Shown here piece after piece: positions 45,297 to 55,717 of a DNA stretch of 64,000 nt. Position 1 is the stretch's first letter. The number at the start of each line of letters is the position of its first letter. Under the pieces are notes generated by a model. It was given only the letters and a program-made list of their open reading frames with translations, was not told the origin of the DNA and searched no databases. Source of the DNA: Phascolomyces articulosus (lineage: Eukaryota; Mucoromycota; Mucoromycetes; Mucorales; Lichtheimiaceae); contig JAIXMP010000027.1 of NCBI GenBank assembly GCA_025677815.1, positions 434,001 to 498,000 of the forward strand, given 5' to 3'. A program made the translations under genes and the position numbers.

Positions 45297-46213
45297 ATGT
45301 GTAGAATAACAAAATTTGATACTGCTCATGAAGATTTAATTCATGACATTCATATGATTTTTACGGCAAACGACTGATTACTTGTATATCCAATCAATGA
45401 TAAAAAGTATGGGATTTTATTGAACGCGAAGACACAGCTGTATGGGATCTCAATGATACTCGGAAGGCACACGATTCCTCGATTCTCAAGGAAACAAGGG
45501 CTCATCTAGAATATGGGAAAATTATTGCAAGCTGTTTCCTCGGTTGTTCAGTAAAGTTGGGAAGAGCAACTATGGGTACATATATAAGTAACAACACATT
45601 GACCCGGTGCAGCAGATAGTGGCTATTGCGTGGATTGGTGTCCAAATCGTACTGCTACTCCTATGATGGTTGTTGGATTAGGTAAAGAAATTGGAGCAAG
45701 GATATTTAGACATGATGGACAAAGTCGATGGTATCCAGGAGAATATTAACTAGGGCATGAACAAGAAGTTCATGATGTGAGTTGGGCACCAAGTATGGCA
45801 AGAACGTATCAATTGATTGCTACAGCTAGTAAAGATCATTTTGTTCGGATTACAAAATGACGGAACCATCTGCTTATGCCAATAACCCATCCTTTGCATA
45901 ACAACAACAGCAACAACAACGTTTCGGACAATCGCCTACAACAGCAATGATTGGATCTTCTGTTTCCTCTTCACATGCTACAATGCGATAAAAATCAAGT
46001 CGACAGCACTAACAACAACAGATGCAAATTGAACTTGTGGTGTCATTTAATGATTATTATGCTGAAGTATGGCGCGTAGAATGGAATGTGACAGGATCTA
46101 TTCTTTCTTTCAGGGATGGTGACAAAATTCAATTACGGAAAGCTGGATCTGATGATGTATGGAGACAAATGACTGCTATTTCTGCAAATCAGCATCATTC
46201 ATTTGCATCATAA
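45297..46213 (+). pseudogene. SEH1: Decayed copy of nucleoporin SEH1
   Basis: From the ATG at 45297 the frame gives TKFDTAHEDLIHDIHM and soon stops. Later fragments in shifting frames are clear pieces of Seh1 WD40 blades: AHLEYGKIIASC; PMMVVGLGKEIGARIFRHDG; LGHEQEVHDVSWAPSMARTY then QLIATASKDHFVRI; and FNDYYAEVWRVEWNVTGSIL. Breaks seen: a stop in place of a residue just before LGHEQ (45748-45750), a one-base loss after FVRI near 45850, and three further stops between 45898 and 46020. A large internal deletion removes the middle blades, and the last WD repeat is corrupted. No introns are apparent. The intact gene would encode a Y-complex nucleoporin / SEACAT subunit and should be elsewhere in the genome. 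Confidence 0.85.
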
Positions 46214-46481
46214 TATGATAAACTCAAGCTTTGTATAACACCCTATCCAATTAATTTCACCCTCTATTTTTATGTTTTTAAACCCGTGAATTTTAGAGTA
46301 GAAACAGAAACAGAAGGTTTAATTTTTTAATGTGGTACAAATATATTTTTTTTTTCTTTTGCATTAAAGTGCTATATAAAACAATATTGTGTAATTGATA
46401 TGCTTGCAAGTGGGTTCATGTATTGAAAGGTGAAAGTAATGCGGAGGAAAAAAAGAGGGGAATATAGAATGTTTTTGCCTT

Positions 46482-47780
46482 TTAAAAACTGAAATGTTTA
46501 GCGCGCTTTTTACTAGTAACATCTGGATTTGGTTCCTTGCTTCTTTTTTGACTTTTTCCATAGGCATGATCCGATCCGTTTTCAGTTGTGATGATAATTT
46601 CTGGTGGTGAAAGTCCGGGTTGTACATTGTCAGGAACAAGCTTTGGTGATGATGAAGATGAAGGTATAGTTGCAGCACTGATATCAGTAATAGCTGAAGG
46701 GATGGGATGGATAACTGTATCCTCAACCATAGATTCATGTGCGTCTCGTATTCCCAATACTTTTGTTATTGTTTCATCAGCATTACTATACTCATTATGT
46801 TGTGTATTGAATTGATCACTGACATTTTCCATTTGTTTATCATTATCTGCCTCTGCTATTTCTTGACTAGTTTTACTACTTAGCTGTCCTGATGAATCGT
46901 CTTCCATTTTGTCGTTGTTAGCAATCACTTGATCCTCTTTTTCCTTGTCATCATTCTTTGTTTGTTTCTTAGTTCGATCTCGTCCATGTTTGACACTTCC
47001 TGCCGGTAAAACATTTCGTTGAGTCTTTGTGATTGGATCATCTTCAGAAGACAGTGATTGTTTCTGTTGTTGGTCTTGCGAATATTCAGGTTCAATTTTT
47101 GCTTTAGGTGGTCGACCACGTCCTCGTTTTATTTTGGATGACACACTTAATTCCTGCTTTTGTTCTTCCTGTTTTTCTTTCTTTGGCCTTCCACGTCCAC
47201 GTTTTATTGTTGTCGTCGCTGCAGTTGTTGTCTTTGTTTTCAGATCTTTGTTTTTATTCTCCAATTTAGGCGGTCTTCCACGTCCCCGTTTTGGTTGTTG
47301 CAACAGAGGAGAGGATCGTTGATCACCATTTTTGATTGATGGTGATGTTGCTGATTGTTGTAGTCGATCCGTCTTTTCTGTTTCAGATTTTTTGGGTCGA
47401 CCTCGAGGTCGTGATGGTTTTGATGGCTTCTCTTGATTCATGGTTATCTTACGTGGCCGTCCCGGTTTACGTTTTTTCTCAGTGCTACTATTGTTGCTTT
47501 CTGTTGTTTTTGTGATTTTCGGCGGTCTACCTCGTTGTTTAGGAAATGCTTTAGCAATAGGGACTTTTCGTGGTCGACCTTGTGTTCTTTTGATAGCGAT
47601 AGCGACGGCCGTTGCTTCGCCAGTTAATGCTGCTGTTGTTGAAGATTCATTATCATTACTGATAATATCTTCCAAGGATTGTGCTGTTGAATTCATTTGC
47701 GTGGTCGTTGTAGTTATAGTAGAAGAAGACACCATGTCAATGTCAGGGGTATCAATTATTGAATGGAGAGTGTCGGTCAT
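46482..47780 (-). CDS. Multi-AT-hook DNA-binding protein
   Basis: Intronless, 432 aa. Seven AT-hook cores are visible between residues about 68 and 230: QGRPRK, RGRPPK, PGRPRK, RGRPKK, RGRPPK, RGRPKK and RGRPPK. The last three are preceded by an extended KRG or PKRG. An eighth, HGRDRTKK, is degenerate. Hooks are separated by 15-35 residues of Lys/Ser/Gln-rich sequence. The N-terminus is Thr/Ser-rich and acidic; the C-terminal third is acidic (Asp/Glu/Asn) with a basic end (KKRAKH) that may be a nuclear signal. No other domain is seen. Known: AT-hooks bind the minor groove of AT-rich DNA (HMGA-like) and occur in chromatin remodellers and architectural proteins. The number of hooks suits this AT-rich genome. 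The exact role is unknown. Confidence 0.88.
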   Translation of the reverse strand: MTDTLHSIIDTPDIDMVSSSTITTTTTQMNSTAQSLEDIISNDNESSTTAALTGEATAVAIAIKRTQGRPRKVPIAKAFPKQRGRPPKITKTTESNNSSTEKKRKPGRPRKITMNQEKPSKPSRPRGRPKKSETEKTDRLQQSATSPSIKNGDQRSSPLLQQPKRGRGRPPKLENKNKDLKTKTTTAATTTIKRGRGRPKKEKQEEQKQELSVSSKIKRGRGRPPKAKIEPEYSQDQQQKQSLSSEDDPITKTQRNVLPAGSVKHGRDRTKKQTKNDDKEKEDQVIANNDKMEDDSSGQLSSKTSQEIAEADNDKQMENVSDQFNTQHNEYSNADETITKVLGIRDAHESMVEDTVIHPIPSAITDISAATIPSSSSSPKLVPDNVQPGLSPPEIIITTENGSDHAYGKSQKRSKEPNPDVTSKKRAKHFSF

Positions 47781-49000
47781 TTTGAAAAAAAAAAAGAAAT
47801 GGTCTTTTTTTTCAAATGAGAAATATAACGCGTATATGTTTATATATAAGAAAATAACAATGAGTTAGATATTTATATACCAAAACGGCCACATAAAAAA
47901 GGAAAGTAAGAGTCAAAGAAGGTGAAGGTTGTATGAGTGAGAAAAAAATAAAGAAAAGTATCAGTTTTTTTTTTTTTTTTTTCAAAGAGGAGTTTCTCTC
48001 TTGTTTAATGATAACAATTCTTCCTATAACATTGCTACCTACTTACTATTCATTACATAAAAAATTATACTGGTATATAGTATATGCTTATTATCTATTA
48101 TAAATACATGATGTTCTTATGCAATCATTACCTGTAGACAAATTTACTTTGGTAGTATCTATATTTTGAAATGAAACAGGCTAACTCTTCTAAAAACACC
48201 AAAGGAAAATATATAATGCATCACATCGAAAACTACAGATTCGATTGGTTGGAGTAAAAATGAACCGATACTAATTTCTTTTTGATTTTATTCTTGACTT
48301 TTCTTTTTCGTATATGCATATTGTATATATTATATAATAACATTTTGACAAAGATTGTAAACTCTATGATGAAAATATTGTACAGATAAGCAACAGAGTA
48401 TTTAATTTGGCGAATTATTACAATATACAGCACATTGAATTAATGTTAATACATACAAATCTTAGTCACACCGTTTCTACCACACTCCTCTAAAAAAATA
48501 TTATGGCATGTCTCATTTATTGCTAGTAAATAGAAGTCAAATTGACTGCCATCTCTATGTATTATAGCCATCATAAATAGAACGGAGGGGGTTCCGTATC
48601 TACATAGTTATCGTGGTTATAATCTTTCCTATTTTGATTTTCGTCTAACTTGCTTACCCTATCTTCTGAAAAAGCTGTCGTTCATACAAAGCGTACACCA
48701 AAATGTAAGAATGATCACAGAAAACGACCATCATGTGGACCATCACGTCATGTTATATTTTTTCTTGGTTGGTAACCAGGAATATGGAGTGAGTAATAAA
48801 GTACACCTAGTCATATTTGGATTCAAGCTGCTAAAAAAAAACCAAGGAAAAATCATGTTGGTGAAAAGTTCTATTTTCACTATAGAAAAAAGTTTTAATC
48901 TTGGAAAACTTTGCTAAACAACTTCTAGTAGTCTGATTATCCACTTACTAGGAACAAGTTTGTCATATATAAAAATAATGGTAACTTTGCTTAATATATC
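47781..49000. other. Intergenic, no gene seen
   Basis: AT-rich sequence beginning a 3.5 kb gene-poor tract. A T18 run lies at about 47964-47982. No plausible gene is seen. Confidence 0.5.
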
Positions 49001-49074
49001 CAGGATCTAAATGGCGTATATATTAAACATCTGCATTTCAGTCACTATCAAAAGGCAATAATAACAAGGCAAAA

Positions 49075-50275
49075 TAGAAAAAAATACAATCACCTGGATA
49101 AGGAGTAAAGATCAGTTCATCAACAGTTGCCAACAAGCAGTAAGAATAAAATACGCAGTCATTCAGTCAATAGAGAGAAGGACGGGCCTTCGGTCGCAAC
49201 CCAGGCTACACACAGCTAACAGCCAGTGCAGATATTCAACAGGCCCGGCAGTCGATATAGATTGAGCAATACAACCCAGCAATCCCGCGGACAACAATGA
49301 CGTAATGCCAAACTTGACCGATTCATCTCATCATGCTATCGATTTTCAAAGATCGTCATACAAACAACTTCTTCAGCGACAGTAAATGTACTTAGTAAGT
49401 ATCTGCATGGTTCAAACCTTCGGTAACGTTAATAATCAAATTAACTTATGAAATGTTTATTAGAAATATTACGTCGTGTCAGTATAAAGGTGAAAATAAA
49501 AATATAGGTTTAGCTTTTTATAAAGTGACGAGTCCGCAGAAAAAGAGGGATAAAAGGAACTATTGGCAATTAATAAAGGAATAAAGGAAAGGACAGTATT
49601 AATAGTTATTATGTTTATAGGTTAATTGATTCACTTTCTTACATCTTACGTATTAGAAGAGAGTATAACTTCATAATCAACCAGATAATTGGGAGTAGTA
49701 ACAAGATTATTGGGCTGTGTTCTTTTTTTATTGCAACTTCCATCCAATACGTATATAAAATACTAACAATAATTTATATTATTAATTTTTATATAGTTTT
49801 GTGAAAAATTGCCTTCAAAGCGAAAAAGCCATAGTGGCAATACAGGTAGAAACTCTACTTCTGGAACAACGGCTTCAATCAGTACTAAAGTACGTAAGCT
49901 TTACTTATAATTTTTCTGTTATTGGATACTTATAATAAAAAGATATAAAGAAACAATATACCAATAAAGCGAGAAGCCCAAATTTTACCAATCATCCATC
50001 AGCAAACAAATGTAAAAAATGTTATCTCTGACATGCTCATGAGTAATATATTTATTATCATGAAAATATGGGACATTAATATATTTTTATCAGTAATTTT
50101 TTTACGTATCAGACACCAGACAATATCCACCATCACTAGATCATCCGTATTAAGTTTCAAAAAAAAATATACATAGGTTGACAGCAGCACCTTCTGTTTT
50201 ATTTGAAAATATGAGCCAACGAAAGCCAAAGTGTGTACAAGTAGTTGATGCTCCAGGCCTCAAAAAAAGTTAAAT
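49075..50275 (+). pseudogene. Coding-like remnants, possibly of a mobile element or old gene
   Basis: Within a stop-rich tract, GC-richer blocks read as protein on +. About 49090-49385: SKDQFINSCQQAVRIKYAVI, then RTGLRSQPRLHTANSQC, one stop, then NLTDSSHHAIDFQRSSYKQL. About 49805-49890: LPSKRKSHSGNTGRNSTSGT up to a GTACGT donor-like site. About 50185-50270: APSVLFENMSQRKPKCVQVV before a stop. They do not join into an intact gene and no family is recognised. The local composition difference suggests decayed coding sequence. Confidence 0.35.
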
Positions 50276-50596
50276 GAAACTTGTAGCGATGTCAACCAAT
50301 ACGATGAAACTGAGCGGTACTTGTAATCGACCATCGGCCCCACTTTATCAAAGCTATTAAAATATATTACCAAGTGGGCAGGCTTCATATATTAAACTAT
50401 TCTATCAATGAATCAATGATCGATATAAGAAAAAAAAAGGACTGCTGAGGATAGTGCTGTGAGAATGATAATTCCTAAGGAACCGTCTTCGTTTGTCTTG
50501 CTATAATTACACATGTATACACAACACCTCCTCCCCTTAAACCACTTCGAAAAACCATTAAATAGTCTGTATATATAGTTTAAACACCACATCCTC

Positions 50597-50818
50597 CACT
50601 TTGGGAAAGAAACTTGTTAAATCTTGTTCATTCTGGTAATTTCTATAATATTAAATTTATCCAAACAGATACTTTACTAGGTCCATAACAAGTTATCAGT
50701 TTATCACATAATTATTTTTGAACTCGTAACTTGTATGGATCTAGTAAAATAGCTGTTTGAATAAATTTTATAGAAATTACCAGAATGAATAAGATTTAAC
50801 AAGTTTCTTCCTGGAGTG
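50597..50818. mobile_element. MITE-like element with about 90-bp terminal inverted repeats, copy 2
   Basis: The left end CACTTTGGGAAAGAAACTTG and the reverse complement of the right end, CACTCCAGGAAGAAACTTGT, continue into near-identical arms (TTAAATCTTGTTCATTCTGG / TTAAATCTTATTCATTCTGG, then GGTAATTTCTATAA and CAAACAG). They meet around a short centre (about 50690-50725), so the element can fold as one long hairpin. It has no open frame. It is related to the copy at 15582-15728. No unambiguous target-site duplication could be read. Confidence 0.85.
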
Positions 50819-51310
50819 TGGTTCTCTACATAAACATATATTCACTCACTTTTTTACATACTCCCTAAACAACGAATTAGCCAAATTACAACATGTAGTA
50901 TTAGTGGAAATTCAATACTTTAAGTTTTATTAATCCTTTGGGAAAAGGCTAATTAGTGGCAGTGGGCTCGGGTTTATTACTTCTTTCCATTACATCAGTC
51001 TCACTATAATGGTTACTACTATGTATGAAATAATGGATAAAGCCCATGTAAACAACAGAAATATAATGAAGAAATTAGTGCAATATAAGCTGTATAAATA
51101 AAATTATTATGGTCCATAGACTATAGCAGATGTTTTATCATTGATTTATCGTACTTTATCAGTTTTATACTTGGTTGCGTGATCATAGATAAATAAGTTG
51201 GGGGGGGGAAATGCATAATAAAATGTGGCGCGAGCAGCGGTATTTTGTTTCTTTGACAACCACCCTTTTTTTTGTTTTTTTAAAAAAAATAACATATAGA
51301 ATCAATTACA
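50819..51310. other. Spacer and promoter of methyltransferase gene
   Basis: AT-rich. It contains a G9 run near 51201-51209 and a CTTTTTTTTGTTTTTTTAAAAAAAAT-like tract just before the next start codon. No gene is visible. Confidence 0.45.
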
Positions 51311-52329
51311 ATGGTTGCTTCTACATCATTAGACGTTGTTCCAGACGATCCAACAGCATATAAAACTAAAGAATATTGGGAAGAACGATATCAAAAGTGA
51401 GTAACCCTTTTTTTTTTACAAGAAATAAGAATCTCTTTCCTGTTGACATTTCATTATTTTTTTTTTACCTGATCTAATCTAATGAGGGATCTATCATAGT
51501 GAAGATGCAGAAACGACATTTGATTGGTTTAAAACATATGATGAATTAAAACCATTATTACGAGAACAAATCCCGGATAAAAATGCTTCTATTCTTATGC
51601 TTGGATGTGGCAACTCAAGTATGTCGTTTATATATTTTTGAAGTTGAAGATGCTTCTCTATCTATTTGACAACATAAAAGCCGTCTGTACCAATAATGAT
51701 GAACCCTTTTATTCTTTTATGTTTTAGCATTGGGAGAAGATATGTATAAAGATGGATATAAGAATATTACAAACATTGATTATTCGAAAACAGTGATTGA
51801 TCATATGAAAGAACGATGTGCGGATATGCCTGAAATGCAGTGTAAAGTGTTGATAATAACGTATCATCATGTCGGTAATTGTATTATGAAATGATCATTA
51901 ATGAAGGTTTATATATTAATTTAGGGTTGGAAATGGATATTCGAGATTTGAAATTTGATAATGAATCTTTTGATGTTGTTATTGATAAAGGTAATGAATG
52001 GTTATCACTCTGTTTGATACAAAAAAAAATTACGTGCACTCATCATAAAAAGCATTGGATATGATATAGGCACGATGGATGCATTAATGTGTGATCGAGG
52101 AGATGTTTGGGATCCATCTGAAGAACTTATTGCTGAAGTAAAAGCTGAAGTGGATGAAGTAGTACGAGTAACCAAAGTGGGTGGTACTTTCTTGTATATT
52201 ACATTTGGACAACCCCACTTTCGAAAGCGTCATCTTCAAAGGGATTGTTGGGAAATCAAGATTAAAACATTAGGAGAAGCATTTCATTATTTCTTTTATA
52301 CCATGAAAAAAGAGAAATCTACACTTTAA
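51311..52329 (+). CDS. SAM-dependent methyltransferase (EEF1AKMT4/METTL13-type)
   Basis: Five exons: 51311-51396, 51500-51618, 51728-51841, 51925-51990 and 52070-52329; 214 aa. Seen: YKTKEYWEERYQK and TFDWFKTYDELKPLL near the N-terminus. Motif I is ASILMLGCGNSSLGEDMYKD (about 57-76), the SAM-binding glycine loop of this subgroup. It is followed by the acidic NIDYSKTVIDHMKER, motif WLEMDIRDLKFDNESFDVVI then DKGTMDALMCD, a strand-turn block (VTKVGGTFLYITFGQPHFRK) and a short C-terminal tail. The ordering and the LGCGNSxL / DKGTxDAL signatures match the eEF1A lysine methyltransferase group (human ECE2/EEF1AKMT4 N-terminal part, METTL13). The probable substrate is a lysine of translation elongation factor 1A in the cytosol, inferred from family membership. 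Confidence 0.9.
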
Positions 52330-52576
52330 TTTATTAATTAACTTAGAATCAAGTATTATTATCCATCCATATTTATTATCCATTTTGAAAGATTATGTGT
52401 ATAAAAAGATGACACACTGACTGGTTATAATATTTATATATATAGAATTTTATATAAGCCTATATATGTATGGACATATGTTTGTGTATGCGTGTGTGTC
52501 TGTTTGTGCATGAGAATATTTTTATTGGATAAAAGTTAATAATGGAATGGGGTTCTCTGGGCTTCCCACGAAGAAA

Positions 52577-52584
52577 TATATAAG
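52577..52584 (+). promoter_or_regulatory. TATA-box-like element upstream of COX7A
   Basis: TATATAAG lies 114 bp upstream of the COX7A ATG and is followed by a pyrimidine-rich leader (about 52616-52680). Position and context fit a core promoter; no other evidence. Confidence 0.45.
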
Positions 52585-52697
52585 GAGAGAGTGAGTGAGA
52601 ATATTAATCGAATGCTTTTTTTTGTATCCTTTATTTTCCTTTTCTTTCTTTCTCTTTCTTTTTCTTTTTTTCTACTTGCTTCTTTAATATATTCCTC

Positions 52698-52956
52698 ATG
52701 ATCAATCGCCCAAACCGCGTTCTTGCGCATCAAAGATATTTCCAAGCACCTTCACAAACACCACTTTGGTTAAAGGGTCCACGAGATAAAATCTATGCCT
52801 TTGTTGCTTTTGGCACCATTGGTTTTGCAGTAACTGGTGCTTTGTATGGAACTTACAAGTAAGTAGCTATGATATATATAATTGTTATAGAGATGCCTTT
52901 GATGACTTATCTGTATATATTATTTTATCATATAGGATGGCAAAGGGAGAGAAATA
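52698..52956 (+). CDS. COX7: Cytochrome c oxidase subunit VIIa (Cox7a/COX7)
   Basis: Two exons, 52698-52858 and 52935-52956, joined inside Lys (GTYK|MAKGEK), 60 aa, too short to stand out as one long ORF. Seen: MINRPNRVLAHQRYFQ, then TPLWLKGPRDKIYAFVAF and the single membrane helix FVAFGTIGFAVTGALYGTY (about 34-53). The block PLWLKGPRDKxY and the TM-GxxY ending match fungal Cox7/COX7A. Known role: small nuclear-encoded inner-membrane subunit of respiratory complex IV. The second exon contributes only seven codons including the stop. A TATA-like site and a CT-rich leader precede the start. Confidence 0.9.
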
Positions 52957-53917
52957 AAGATATATAAAAACACATACATACGTTTACAATTCTCTTTAGA
53001 AGCAACTTGTTTTTATTATATTGTTTCACAACTACGTCTAAAATCAGGAGATTATTCTCCAAATAAATAAAGTCCTTGTCGATTTGTATATAAATGCTTC
53101 TTCTTCCCCTTGTTCTTGACCAAAAAATAAAAGAAAGATATTAACGCGTCGTGATAATAATGGATGAAAAGGGAAAACGGGGAGGAGATAAAGTTTAATT
53201 GTTTATGTATAATATGGTACCAATACCAACCGGGTTTATAAAAGTTGTAATATATGTAAGATATATGGTGGGTGGGCGTAAAACAATTTTTTTATATTTA
53301 ATGCAGCTTATTTATATATACCCGGGAAAGAAAATATGGGAAAGGAGGTTGGTATAAGCAGTAAGCAGCTCAACCATCTCTCAAACTTGAATCCATTCAT
53401 CTTTTGGATTGTGCTCAAGATGGAGTGGAATGTCAAAAGTGAAAAGAAAATGTTGTTTTGAACCAAAATATTAATAGGGAAAGGTAATCGAAACAAATAC
53501 GCCACCTCTCTCTCTCTCAGCAATCCATCACCAGTATCAGATGTGTGGAGAGGGCGGAAATGATTCTTGAAACACCATTGCCTCCTGCCTCTCCTCATCC
53601 TATCCCCGACATAAACCATTTGTCGCGACACATAAGCGCAACACCTGGCACTTCTTTTTTTTCTATACCTTTTTTTTTTTTTTTTTTGAAGAAAAAAGAA
53701 AACCTTTTATTTCGATCCAAAAAGGTAATGAATTTATATTATGCCATCGTTCATCAACATGTTTAAAACAATCTGATTGAAAAGAGAGAGAGAGTTTCTC
53801 TTTGTTTTATTTTTGAACTTAATGAACTCACATAAACGTATCTAATACTTTTTTTTATAACCGTCTTTTTTCCAATGACGCCCTTTCTCCAAATATAAAA
53901 GAACAGTATTTGACAGA
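52957..53917. other. Intergenic, no gene accepted
   Basis: A spacer of about 960 bp. Part of it (about 53520-53650) is less AT-rich and open on both strands (plus: PLPPASPHPIPDINHLSRHI; minus: Arg-rich), but no start, splice pattern or homology is evident. It is probably promoter or UTR sequence of the V-ATPase gene. A T18 tract occurs at about 53670-53687. Confidence 0.45.
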
Positions 53918-55142
53918 ATGACTACCGTACGACCTTTGAATGAAGATGAAGTCTTCAACGAGATGAAGAAAATGGTATGTATTTATATATACTTATCAAC
54001 TGTTTGACTTCTTTTTTTTTCTTACATTTTCAACTCGAAAACTCCTTTTCTCCCCCTCAATGGTCTTACCCTTTTTTTTTATTCTTTCACTAGGTTGCTT
54101 TCATTAAGCAAGAAGCGCTTGAAAAAGCCAGAGAAATCAAAGTCAAGGTAAAAAAAAAGTTACAAATATATCTGATAGGCAAAGTGATTTTTTTTAACAA
54201 ACAAATATTTAATACCTTTGAATATCTTTTCTAAAATAAAATAGGCAGATGAAGAATTCAATATTGAAAAGGTAAGAGAGGATAAGCTTAAAGGAGAGAA
54301 AAAAGAGATGTGATCGATAGATAATAAAGAGATTTTAACATGAAACGTTTTATGTAATAGGCCAAAATTGTACGTCAGGAGTCATTGAACATTGAAGCTG
54401 TCTTTGAACGTAAGATCAAGCAAGCCGAAGTTCAAAAGCGAATGTATGCAACATTCTTACTTTTACTTTTATATTTATATATATATTATCTTTAAAACTA
54501 ACCCATGATTTATTATCATCGTAGTGCCCAATCAAATCATGTTAACAAGGCACGTCTTCGAGTCCTCCAAGAACGTCAACAAATCTTGGATTCCCTCTTT
54601 GAAGATAGCCAGCAAAATATCCTTGACATTCCTAATGACCAAGACCAATACACTGAATTGATGGAAGGTCTGATCCTTCAAGGTCTCTATACACTGATGG
54701 ACTCTGACGTTACTATTCGTGTTCGTGAAGCTGATGTTGAGATTGCACAATTTGTTACTGAACGTGCTTCTCAAAACTTCCAAGAAACTGTCAAGCAACA
54801 ATCCAACATTACAATTAGTGATAACTATTTGCCTGCTAACAGGTAAAACAAGTCATGATTCTTGTGAAGGGGAGGGACAAAAAAGATAAATGTATATATA
54901 CTCATTATTGTTCACTCTATTAGTGCTGGTGGTGTGATCGTGACTAGTCTTCAAGGAAAGATTACTGTTGATAACACTTTGGAAGCACGTTTAGAGATTG
55001 TTAAGGAAGAGGTAAAAAAAAAATCTTACTATGATTTACTTTAATATATATATCTAATACTAACATCTGATTCTAATAGATGCTTCCTCAAATCCGATTC
55101 ACTTTGTTTGGTAACTCGCCCAGCAGAAAGTTCTTCAATTAA
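53918..55142 (+). CDS. VMA4: V-type H+-ATPase subunit E
   Basis: Seven exons: 53918-53974, 54094-54147, 54245-54271, 54361-54443, 54525-54842, 54924-55011 and 55080-55142; 229 aa. Seen: PLNEDEVFNEMKKMVAFIKQ then EALEKAREIKVKADEEFNIE, which is the conserved N-terminal helix of the E-subunit stalk, followed by KIVRQESLNIEAVFERKIKQ and SNHVNKARLRVLQERQQIL. The globular C-terminal domain includes LMEGLILQGLYTLMDSDVTI, VREADVEIAQ, GGVIVTSLQGKITVDNTLEA, RLEIVKEEMLPQIRFTLFG and the usual end NSPSRKFFN. Length equals yeast Vma4 (233) and human ATP6V1E1 (226). Known role: peripheral stalk of the V1 sector, needed for vacuolar acidification. Small exons (27 nt) precede a long fifth exon. Confidence 0.97.
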
Positions 55143-55717
55143 ACAAAAGAAAAGACTAGGAGAAGGGAGGGGTTTCGTTCATCATTTTTTTTTTCATGTT
55201 ATTTTGGTTTTCTTTTATGAATGGATCAAATTAAAAACAACAGCAACTTGTAACAATCTTTTTTTTCTCTTTCTTTTTTACAAAATGTGAAATGATTATA
55301 TATAAAATATAATACCTCGTCTTTTCTTTCCTCTATTTACAATTTCTTTTGTTATTAACTTTGTGGTAATAAAAAGACTGTAGAATGACGAATTCAACAA
55401 AACAAATAGGATTGACTTTTATATTTATAACAAAAAAAAGCAGATCCACATCTTCATTTCCACTTATTGCTATGCTGTTAAGAATATTTAAACTATTGAA
55501 AGAGGAAGATGATACAGTAATGTTAAATGTGGAAAACAGCAAAAGGTCAAAAGCACACGGGTTTCCATAAAAGGATTATCTATGTTTTTTTTCTTTCTGG
55601 AAAGATCTGCAATAACAGCTTTTTTTTTCTTCATCCCGCCATAAAAAAAATTATATAAAGAGAGCAAGCTCATATTACGAAACAACAAAAAACCTTTTTC
55701 GCATTTCTACAAATACA
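55143..55717. other. Intergenic spacer
   Basis: It comprises the VMA4 3' UTR, AT-rich sequence and an A/T-rich promoter region before the next + gene. No gene is seen. Confidence 0.5.

Noticed and set aside
53308..53631. Possible minus-strand gene (107 codons) upstream of VMA4
   Set aside because: No family motif and no splice support, with a competing open frame on the other strand. The mix of Arg-rich and hydrophobic sequence looks like chance.
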